In this document: piece by piece, positions 21,006 through 30,500 of the stretch
How the letters are laid out: each line of letters begins with the position of its first letter
Numbering within the stretch: position 1 is the stretch's first letter
Virus record (IMG/VR): IMGVR_UViG_3300047560_000779
Span: 1-59,569 of that record
Reading direction: 5' to 3' (one strand)
Source of the DNA: a virus
Length of the DNA stretch: 59,569 nucleotides
The notes under the pieces: model-generated
Database searches by the model: none
Seen by the model: only the letters and a program-made list of their open reading frames with translations
Told to the model about the DNA's origin: nothing
Translations under genes and position numbers: made by a program

Positions 21006-23999
21006 ATGGACGCACTCACCTTCCTCAAAACAATCTTGCCGGAAGATGGGTATAAGTTCGTTGGCCTGAGTCGTGCCGGTACCCCCGGCATCGCCCACAA
21101 GGCGTATGAATCTTTGGAGCTGATGGCTGAGGCCATCGCTTCCTATGACAAGCAAACTAACTTAACTGTCTATCACGCATGCGCTGCGTACAAAGAGCCG
21201 TCCTACGAAGCCGTAGTGAACGGTGAAACAAAAAGGAAATACCGTGGAGAACCTAACTGGTACAAGGCCAAAGCTTTCTGGGCGGATATCGACTGTGGTG
21301 AATCAAAGGCAGCAGAAGGCAAAGGCTATGCGACTCAGAAGGATGCAGCACGAGCGATCCTTGGCTTCTGCCAAGCGAACCAGTTTCCTTCCCCTATGCT
21401 TGTTAGCTCTGGTGGTGGTCTTCACTGCTATTGGGTGCTTAGTCAACCTGTGGGCCCTAATAGTTGGCGACGAATCGCTAGCAGCTTTAAGTCAGTCTTG
21501 GCTGGAGCTGGCCTCATCGTTGATCCAACCCGCACTGCTGATCTGTCTTCTGTGCTTCGCCCTGTGGGGACTCATAACCGAAAGCCCGGACGAGACCCAC
21601 GACAAGTAAAGGTTGTGCGCGAAGGTGATGTTGTATCACCACAAGAATTCAATGCGGCAGTCCAAGCGGCTGTTGCTAAGTACGACGTCATCCCTCAACA
21701 ACTGATTAGCCGTGCCCCAGTGGAAGGCTTAAACGATGACTTGATCGGCCACCTTGGCCCACAGATTGAATCGTCTGCCCATGAAGTCGCAAACCATTGC
21801 GCTCAAGTTGGCAAGATGCGTGACACCAAAGGAGACGTTGACTATGAAACATGGCGCGGAGTCATTGGAATCATTAAGCACTGCGTCGAGGGAGAACCTC
21901 TGGCACATGAGTGGAGCGAACATAGAGCGGCTACTGGCCACTCTAATGTGGATGTTGATACCCGTTATAACACTTGGGATAGCGGCCCTGCTACTTGTGA
22001 ATTTTTTCAAAAGTGTAACCCGTCCGCCTGCGATGGCTGTGTTCATAAAGGAAACATCAAGTCACCAATCGTGCTGGGACGACTTCTGCCTGAACCAGCA
22101 GAATCAACGGTCGGAGTAATCGACGAAGCCAAGCCTGACCAAGTGTTGGAAGCCATCGTGCCTCCAATGCCTGAGGGGTATGAATACCAAGCAGACCACA
22201 TGCTGCGCTTCATCAAAGACAAAGATGGTGTGCTCCAACCCTACACGTTCTGCAACACGCTGTTCTATCCAATCCAACGGATCAAGAAGTCTGATGGGTC
22301 GTTCGCATCTACGATTCGTATGCACTTGCCTGACCAACGTATCCGTGACTTTGAGATGGACACTGCATCATTGGCGTCACCATCCGATCTGCTGAAGGCT
22401 TTGTCCAAGTACGAACTGATGCCGTCCAACAACAAGGATTCAACTATGCACATGACTGCATATTTGCGTGACTCTATTCGCAAGCTGATGGCCGAGCAAC
22501 GCGAGACAGATACATTAACTGCGTTTGGCTGGCGCGACAACATGAGTGGGGTGTTACTTGGAGACAGGCTCTATCACCAAGATGGTTCAATTCGTAAAGT
22601 GTTTATCGGTGGCGCTGCCGCTGACCACCGCAATGCTTATCCTGAACCTCGTGGGTCTCTTGCTGCTTATTCCGCTGCTGTTAATTACATCTACAACCGA
22701 GAAAACAGCCAAGCCGCTCAATACGTGTTCTGTAACGTCTACGGCTCACTCATCACACCCTTCGGAGAAGACAGTTATAACGGTGCTCTTGTCGCCGTAA
22801 ACTCTGGTGCGTCGGGCAAAGGCAAGACTTCTGTGTGGCGTTCTGCGCTGTACGGTATCTGCGATGCTAACAAGATGATCTTCGCTGGCAAGGAAGGCGC
22901 AACTCGCAATGCGCGGTGGGCAATCGTCGGCGCACACAAGAACATCCCAGTGGTGTTTGACGAGATGACTGACATGGATGCAGCCGAGGTATCGGCCATG
23001 GCCTATACAACATCGCAAGGTACTGACCGTGCTCGCTTGACTTCTGCTGGCGGTAAGGTTGGCTTCGCTGAACAGCACACTTGGAAGACTGTGGTTGGCT
23101 TAACTGCTAACGAAGACATGCACTCCAAGCTGGCTGGCCACAACGCCAACACACAAGCGGAAGCCGTGCGGATGATCGGCATTAACTTCGCCACCTACAA
23201 CGTGCCCATCATTGACCCAGCGGTTGAAGTGTCCAACGCCATCGACATCATGCGCGAGAACATGGGCAACGCAGGGCATGAATTCGTGAAGTACATCGTG
23301 ACCCACCAGCAGGAAGTCGCTGACCTCTACGCCAAGATCGAGAACAAGATGAGCCGCTTGATGCCGCAGTCTGAATATCGTTTCTTCCGTAGCCATGCGA
23401 CTTGCACATTGGTGGCTGCCAAGATTCTGGTGGATCACAACATCGTGGACTTTGACTTCCAAAAGCTGGAAGACTTCACTGTTACTCTGATGACTGACCT
23501 GACTGCTGCGGTATCCAAGGGTAACGTGACTGACCCGGGCGAAGCGATTAGCCGCATGATCCGTGAGATGTCTAGCCGCATCTTGGTGACTGTGGGCTAC
23601 CGCGACACTCGTGCTGATGCTCGTGGCCCTGAGGAATCTTTGTCCCGCATCAATGGCGTGGCGGTTGGTCGTCGCATACTGGGTTCACCCAACAAGAACT
23701 CTGGTGAGACTGTCGATCCCAAGCTGGTGGGCAAGCTGTTCATCGCCAAGAAGGACTTCTACGACTGGTGTTCCAAGAACCGCATGGAGCCCAAAGAAGT
23801 ATTGAAGTATGCCCAAGAGAAGAAGTGGGTCGGTAAGAACTCAGAGCGATTCAACATCGGTCGTGGCACTGCCCACTCAACAGGTGCGTGTGTCTGCTAC
23901 GCGTTTGATTTTGCTGCGATGGAAGGCGTTGTTGAGAAAACAAGTGGCCCGACTGTTGTCAGCTTGGAGACTGCTGCGGTATCATCCGCTGGCCAGTAA
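21006..23999 (+). CDS. Primase-helicase with archaeo-eukaryotic-type primase domain
   Basis: 997 aa from the ATG at 21006. The N-terminal 200 residues carry primase-type signatures: FWADIDCG near 91, SSGGGLHCYW near 133 (small-Gly-x-His), VDPTR near 172 and RPVGTHNRKP near 185. A cysteine cluster CEFFQKCNPSACDGCVH near 331-350 may bind zinc or Fe-S. The ATPase part has Walker A SGASGKGKTS near 600 and Walker B VVFDEMT near 649, like DUF927/D5-type phage helicases. It would prime and unwind at the fork. A strong terminator follows. Confidence 0.85.
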   Translation: MDALTFLKTILPEDGYKFVGLSRAGTPGIAHKAYESLELMAEAIASYDKQTNLTVYHACAAYKEPSYEAVVNGETKRKYRGEPNWYKAKAFWADIDCGESKAAEGKGYATQKDAARAILGFCQANQFPSPMLVSSGGGLHCYWVLSQPVGPNSWRRIASSFKSVLAGAGLIVDPTRTADLSSVLRPVGTHNRKPGRDPRQVKVVREGDVVSPQEFNAAVQAAVAKYDVIPQQLISRAPVEGLNDDLIGHLGPQIESSAHEVANHCAQVGKMRDTKGDVDYETWRGVIGIIKHCVEGEPLAHEWSEHRAATGHSNVDVDTRYNTWDSGPATCEFFQKCNPSACDGCVHKGNIKSPIVLGRLLPEPAESTVGVIDEAKPDQVLEAIVPPMPEGYEYQADHMLRFIKDKDGVLQPYTFCNTLFYPIQRIKKSDGSFASTIRMHLPDQRIRDFEMDTASLASPSDLLKALSKYELMPSNNKDSTMHMTAYLRDSIRKLMAEQRETDTLTAFGWRDNMSGVLLGDRLYHQDGSIRKVFIGGAAADHRNAYPEPRGSLAAYSAAVNYIYNRENSQAAQYVFCNVYGSLITPFGEDSYNGALVAVNSGASGKGKTSVWRSALYGICDANKMIFAGKEGATRNARWAIVGAHKNIPVVFDEMTDMDAAEVSAMAYTTSQGTDRARLTSAGGKVGFAEQHTWKTVVGLTANEDMHSKLAGHNANTQAEAVRMIGINFATYNVPIIDPAVEVSNAIDIMRENMGNAGHEFVKYIVTHQQEVADLYAKIENKMSRLMPQSEYRFFRSHATCTLVAAKILVDHNIVDFDFQKLEDFTVTLMTDLTAAVSKGNVTDPGEAISRMIREMSSRILVTVGYRDTRADARGPEESLSRINGVAVGRRILGSPNKNSGETVDPKLVGKLFIAKKDFYDWCSKNRMEPKEVLKYAQEKKWVGKNSERFNIGRGTAHSTGACVCYAFDFAAMEGVVEKTSGPTVVSLETAAVSSAGQ

Positions 24000-24030
24000 G
24001 CAGTTGCTGGCTGTCTCCGATGAGGGTTTT

Positions 24031-24060
24031 CTCCCCGGCGTAAAACCCGGGGAGTTTTTT
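24031..24060 (+). terminator. Strong intrinsic terminator of the early/replication block
   Basis: CTCCCCGG (24031-24038), an 8-base loop, CCGGGGAG (24047-24054) and six T. It lies 31 bases after the primase-helicase stop and overlaps the stop codon of the convergent minus-strand gene, marking the boundary between the blocks. Confidence 0.9.
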
Positions 24061-24304
24061 ACTTACCCCAAGGCAGGCTGTGGATCACCTGAGTAAGAAC
24101 TGCCCCAAGAGCACCGCCTGCTCCGCCAATCATCATTAAGACTTTCCACCCGCCCTTGGCCTCAGACAACGTAGTGTTGATCTCGGCCAATGATTTTTGC
24201 ATGGCAGCCATGCTCTCAACGAGCTTGTCCATGTCATCTTGCAAGTGGCGGATGTCGGCAGCGTGGGTGGCCAACTCGCGGGCCGTTTCGATTGAGTCAG
24301 ACAT
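24059..24304 (-). CDS. Small coiled-coil/membrane protein, XhlA-like holin candidate
   Basis: 81 aa. The N-terminal two thirds form a coiled coil (LATHAADIRHLQDDMDKLVE), then one C-terminal hydrophobic segment (WKVLMMIGGAGGALGAVLTQ). This layout matches small phage XhlA/holin-accessory proteins. It is the last gene of the late block, 13 kb from the endolysin, so a lysis role is uncertain. Confidence 0.5.
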   Translation of the reverse strand: MSDSIETARELATHAADIRHLQDDMDKLVESMAAMQKSLAEINTTLSEAKGGWKVLMMIGGAGGALGAVLTQVIHSLPWGK

Positions 24305-24559
24305 TTAGCAGTTCCAAGCGCGGAGAGATTTGTTGATACGGGAGTTCGGGTCTTTGGCCGTCTTCTCGCTGGTCAGCTTTTTCTTCATGCCTTCCATGCG
24401 AGCGCAGAACGAATCCTTGCGTGGGCCGCCCTCAGGTTGCGGAGCCTTCAACCCGGGCTTGCCGGGGTTTGCCTTGTTATAAGAAGCGCGACCCTTGGCG
24501 TTCAGACCGCCCTCTGGGTTCTTGCCTTCTTTGCGTTGCCATGCTGGTGATTTAGCCAC
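24305..24559 (-). CDS. DUF6321-like conserved phage protein, 84 aa, GTG start
   Basis: The GTG at 24559 lies 6 bases after AAGGAG. Conserved blocks KSPAWQRKEGKNPEGGLNAK, then APQPEGGPRKDSFCARMEGM and SRINKSLRAWNC, identify a short, basic, highly conserved phage protein family of unknown function. Longer upstream starts would run into the 2725-aa gene. Confidence 0.75.
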   Translation of the reverse strand: MAKSPAWQRKEGKNPEGGLNAKGRASYNKANPGKPGLKAPQPEGGPRKDSFCARMEGMKKKLTSEKTAKDPNSRINKSLRAWNC

Positions 24560-24569
24560 GGGTTGCTCC

Positions 24570-27500
24570 TTAGATAATGCCAGCCACAAACTGTTTGTTG
24601 GCTTTGGTTGTCTCGATACCGCCGACCACTGAAGCTTCACGCTTCCTAGCAGCCACGATGGCTTTGAACAGGTCTGACATTGGCTGTCTAGTGTACCCGT
24701 TCTTAGCCCGAGCATCCTGCAATTCCTGCCAACTTTGGCGGGCTTCTGCCATGGCTGCGGTGTCACCTTCGCGGTTAGCTGCAACGTAGTCACCCTTGAT
24801 CTCAGATGCCTTGGTTGAGTAGAACTTGTCGAATTCTTTCTCCACGTTCTGGCGGTACTGACGTTGGGTAATGGTATTTGTTGGCAGACCAACAGCTTGG
24901 AACGCTGCATCCACCATGCTGACTTCTTCTGGGCTGAGCACGATGTCGCCGTTACGCATTGTGATGCCCTCGGTAGCAAACCGGTAGCCCTTCATGGCAT
25001 TGGCAAAACCTGTTGGCAGGGCTTGCTCCATACCTTTGTACAGCTCACCTTGGCCAACTAGACCCAGTGCATCGGCAAACTTCAAGCCAAGGGCAGCGGT
25101 TGGGCCCATCAAACCAACCAACATCTTCTCTGCGCCAGAACGGCTAGTCAGGTCAACGTCAGTAAATGGCAGGATCGAGGCAACGTTTTCCATAGCCAGC
25201 TTCTTGCCAATGGATTCAGCACCGAAGTATGCAGGCACACCGCGCAACAGTAAGTTGGCCAGCTCTGGATCACCGATGGCTTGACGCAGTTGGTACTCCA
25301 AGTCCTTGGGTTCGTCATCGTCGCCAAAGATATTGACCAGCAAGTTGCCGATCTGAGAAGCAAACGGTACACCCAGTGCACCGCCCAACACAGACATGTG
25401 AGCCGTGATGAACTTGAGGGAACGACGCGCCACCATACGTTCCTCAGCGGATGCACCCTTGAACGCGTTCTTGATGAGCTTGCCCAACATGGACAACTGG
25501 ATGATCTGGAAGCGCTTGAACTGACCGACCACCTTACCCACGTTGGAGTTCAGGATACGAGGTGTGTTGAAACCGTCGTATGAACCATGGGTGTTGGACA
25601 CAGTCTCAGCGGCAAACTTAGTAGCAGCTTCAGTGTTGTTGACTCCGTAGCGTTGGAGGTATCCGCGATAGGCAGCCACGGCAGCCGTTGCACGGTTGAC
25701 CGCTTCAATGCGGTTGTTGACTCCGTTGAGCTTGCGCATCACAGAGCTAGTCAGGGTACGCTCGTTGGCGTATACGACTGCGTCGGCATCAATACCAATG
25801 TCGATCTTGCCCATACGGACAAGTTTCAAGAGCATATCGCGCACGTCGGCTGGAGCTTTGGAGAAATCCAAGTGCTCGTTGACGTTGGTGTCTTTCACCA
25901 AGCTGACAACATCTTTGTATGCGGCGTTGATCGAACGCAGTGAACGGTGATAACCCAAACGGCCAGCCATGTAAGGCAGAGACAAGACGTAGGTCTGAGT
26001 CATCTGTTGCAGGTAGAACGCAGGGTTGAACGCCAAGAACCAAGTGTGGCCAAGTCGAGTCAATGCTCGTGCTAGTGGCGCTGGTGTCTTGTAGTTGATG
26101 TCGTTAGCGTAGCGCTTGAGCAACTCGTTCAGGTATGGACGAGCGTTGGTTGGATCGCCCTTGGCCTCGTCGCGCATGTTGCTGATGGCGTCAGTGATGT
26201 CACCGTTGTGCTTTAAGCTAGCCAAGAAGTGAGCGTCGGCACGGCCACGGGTGGCCAAGTTGCGCATCATGTCCTTGTCAGCACCGGAGATGTTCTTACG
26301 CTGCATTGCTGTGCGGTGGGCGCTAGCCTCAGACACAGTGGCCAAGTACAGGTCAGACACAGTCTTATTCAGAGCGGTCAGGACTTCTTGGTCAGCCATA
26401 GTGATCTCACCAGACTTGATGCGGCGAGTCAGCATGTTGCGCAGACGGGTGATACCCATGAACAAGTCGCTACCGCCGACAAAGGCTTCGCTGACTTCCT
26501 TCTCTGCACCGTACACCTGCTGGTAACGACCGGATGCTTTCCACTGCTCAGCCTTGTTCTGGGCTTCAGCCATGGTCTCAGCAAACTCAACGATGTAGTG
26601 GTTGGCGTCCGACTGGTTCTGCTCGAGCCACTTAGTAGCATCGAGGTCGCCTTGAGCGGCCAGCTTCTCAGCATCCGCGTAAGTCTCGGACTTGGCCACG
26701 GCCACGTAATCGCCATAACGACCGAGGTAGGCGTAAGGCATGTCGTTCTTGATGTTCATCAAGCGGTCGAACTTGGACTTCCATGCACTGCGGTCAGCAG
26801 CGATGTTGTTCAGTTGCTCTTGGTCGCCATTGGCATCCAGCTCGCGTTGAGAGAACTCTTTGTCCGCAGCAGCCGTGACGGCTTGCTGTTTTAAACGCAG
26901 GGATTGGTAGCCATGGTCAAACACCATCTTGATGACTTGCTGCGCGGCAGCAGGCATTGCGTCAAAGCGACGGGCCATCTCATCGTCAGGCTTGATGTTT
27001 GGGTTGTATGCGGGTACGTAGCCCCACTTGCTGTCTGAGGTGGAGTCAAAAATGAACTCGTTCACGCTACCACGGCCAGTGCCTTGCAGCTCTGTGGGCA
27101 GCTTCTCAAACGCTTCTTCAATCTTCTGGATGCGTTGCTCATGCTCAATGCGAGTACCTTGGCGCTCGTACTGGTTGGCCAGATAGTCTTGGGCCGAAGG
27201 CATGTACTTGCTAGCACCATTGACCACGTCTTCAGTAATACCAGCAGCCAACAGGATGTGCTTGACGTCCTCATTGCGGTTGACCAGTGCGTCTTTACCG
27301 GAGTTCATCAAGGTGTCCACAACTGTTTTGGTTGTGGGTTGGAGCGGCTTAGGCAGACCAGCAATCTTGCGAGCTATTACCGCACGGCCTTTGTACAACA
27401 GTTGGTTTTCAGCCGCAACATGCTCTGGAGCGATCTTAGCCAGCTCCGCAGCTGGGTAGTTAGCACGTAGCATGACGGTATTGGCTTCGGCTTCCCCGCC

Positions 27501-30500
27501 GATCATCTCGTACAGCTCTTGGCGTAACTGCATTACGAATCGGTTTCCACCTAGTGGAGCCCATGCGCGGCTTACTTTGTGCGACAGTGCCCCGGCAGCG
27601 TCAGCCAGTTTGTCATAGAGGTCTTCCATTTGCATGACTTGAGCATGCGTTGGGTTGTCCCCGCTCTTTTCTTCGAGCGCACTGACCTTGTCCTCCATAT
27701 CGCGGATGGCCTGATGCTCAGCTGCAAATGGTTTTAAGAGTTGAATGGCTCTACGGATGTTCTCGGAGTACTCTCCGCTGAACACGTCTTCTTTTTGGCG
27801 AGCAAGTTTCTCAAGAGCCTGTGGATCATATGGGTCCACAGCTTCTAGATTACCGCCTTTAGCAAAGCCTTCGCGTTCTTGGATTGCGTGTTGGACCTCG
27901 TGCAACAAAGTATGGAAAGCCCCCAGTTCGGCGGTGGGGCCAAAAACCTCGTCAGCACCGATCCGAATGACATCGTTAGCTGAGTCGTAAGACCCATGGC
28001 CAGCGGGCAAGTTGGAGCTACGGATAACTTCAATATCGCGCAGTGAAGGAATGGTCTTGAACAGCGTAGGGTGGTCGAGCACGTCGTCCAACATCATTGG
28101 GCGGTCTTCAGGGAAATCTTCCCATGTAACGCCACCTACAAACTTGGCATCTGTATCTGGCACTTCGTAGCGCCATTTACCTTCTGGGCCCTTGTACCAG
28201 CCCGTGCGATTCCAGATGTCCCAAGCATTGTCACCAGTACTATCCATGACTTTTGCTACTGCCAGACGTCCCTTGAACTCCGCTTTAGCGTCACGGTCCA
28301 TCTCATTTACACTGCGCACACCGGCCAGCATTGACTGGCTAGCTGTATCAGAGTCGACGTTCTTAGGTGCAATGATGAGCTTGCGGTCAGCCACTGAGTC
28401 CAAGAACTTCTTCATGGTCTCGGTTGGTAGATATTGCTGGCCTTTGAGCGAATAGTAGAACTTCTTCAAAGCAGCGCCAAGCTTGGCAAAGAATGTCTCC
28501 ACCACACCAACTGGTTTCTCAGATGTAGTCGCCCACTTGGACACTTGATCTGCGTACCACTCGGAGAAGCTTTTCCAGTATCCAGTGAGCTCTGACGCTT
28601 GGATATCGCCGGAAGACTTAGTTGTGCGTCCTGTTGTTCGAGCGCGAAGCGCAGTAATGAACTCACGCCCTGTCCCACCAATATTGGCCTTGATGAACTT
28701 GCTATGCTCATCACGAATAGCTTGCTTTAGTTCCGCAGGTGCATTCTCGAACGCTACCCGTTCATGGACGTGCCCAAGCTCGTGGGCCAATGTTTCAAGC
28801 ATCTTCAGGTAGCTAGTACCTTTGGTGAACGCAATGTAGTAGTCGTCACCCATCTTGCGCATAGAGCCAGCCTCGTTGGCGTCTAGTCCAGCAGAACTGA
28901 TAGCACGATGAGGCCCAGTGAACTTGTCTTTGTCCGCACGAGCATCTTCCATTGTCGTGACATAGACATTGGCTTTGATGTTTAGCAGGTTCTTCCAGCC
29001 AGCAATTACGCCACCAAGTCGGCGGTCAACACCGCTAGAAATTGCTATGCCATTACCACTGAACTTAATGAATGGATTGGCAGCATGTTGGGCTGCATCG
29101 GCAGTTTCAATTTCTTGTTTGGCAGCAAGCAGCTTAGCCCGCATGTCTTCAGGGATTGCCGCGACGTTGCCTAAGCTCCCAATATCCATACGCCAACGAG
29201 TAGTTCCATTTGCAGGAACGTAGACAGGCTGGCCAGACAGGATGGAATATCCACGGATCAAAGCCCATGGGCCTTCTTGCCATACAACAGAGCCGCCAGT
29301 TGCAGCAGCATGGTCTTCTGCATTCTTACGTTCTTCGTCGGTAGTGGCAGCTTTAATCGGCTGGGCAGCATTGAGCTTCTTCAGTTCAGCAACCACATCA
29401 GCACGAGTCCAGTTTTCCTCGCCGTACTCAATGAACGTCTCTTGCTCATCCTTGGTCAATGCCATGAACGGAGGCGCACCGGGGATGTCCTTAACGACAG
29501 AGTCCCATGCGTCAGCAGCTTTCTCTGCGTCGGTCTTTATTTCTTTGGCTTCTGCTTGGGCTTCACCTTCGGCGGCAGCTTGGCCCCCTTCGGCGTTTCC
29601 TTTGCCCACCGCTTTGCGACCTCCGGCTCGTTTGCGAACAGGAACTTTCTCTGTGCTTGGCTCTTGAACGGCATTTGGTTTCCCCTGTAGTTTCTTGGCG
29701 GCTTCACCTGCTAGGCGCTTCTCGTCCTTAGCAATTTCTTCTTCGGTCTGCTCAAAGTCAGCGCCGTACTCACCCTTGAGTTTGTTGCGGGCATACAACT
29801 GTTTGGCGTAATCCATCTCCACAGCCAGACGCGCTTCCAGTTCTTCCACTGGAGTCTTAGGAGTTTTGCCAGCCTCGACAGCCTCTTTGGCTTTCTCAAG
29901 GGCTTCCATCGTCTTCAGGATGCGGGCGTTGTTTGTCTCGATAGCGTTGTATCGTTCTTGGACACTAATGCTCTTACGAGTACGGATGCTCAGGTTAGGA
30001 GCAGCCTCTGCTTCGCTAGCAGTTTCAGGTGTTGGGCCTTCATCACGGCCACCTTCAGAAGTCAACTCGCCAACAGCGAATTCTTCCTCACCAGTGGTGT
30101 CAGACTCAACGGGTTCTTCAGTAGCAGATGTGCTCTGGCCGGTGTCTTCTTCCTCGCCAGTGGCTTGGGCAGCCGCAGTGGCTTTGGTCTGGCGCTTGGC
30201 TTCAATGCCTTCGAGCAGCTGCTCCAAGTCGCGCATGGTCATGCCTTGGCTCTCGGCCACGGTAGTGGCAGCCGCAATGATCTTGGCGCTGTTCTTCTCT
30301 AGGAAGTTGGGCAGTTCAGCATGCCATTTAGCCGCTTGGTCAGGAGTAATGTCCATGGCCTCTGCGATCTCAGGCAGCGAGTCGAGCTTAGCGCCACCCC
30401 AGAAGGCTTGGAAGAACTCACGTTTCTTCTGTGCAGAGGCTTCGTTCAAACGACCATATGGGCGGATGACCATCTGCAACACGCCAGCGATGAGGCGGTC

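Noticed and set aside
24305-24979. 224-codon version of the DUF6321-like gene
   Set aside because: The first 140 codons lie inside the 2725-aa gene in another frame; the GTG at 24559 with AAGGAG gives the conserved family length.
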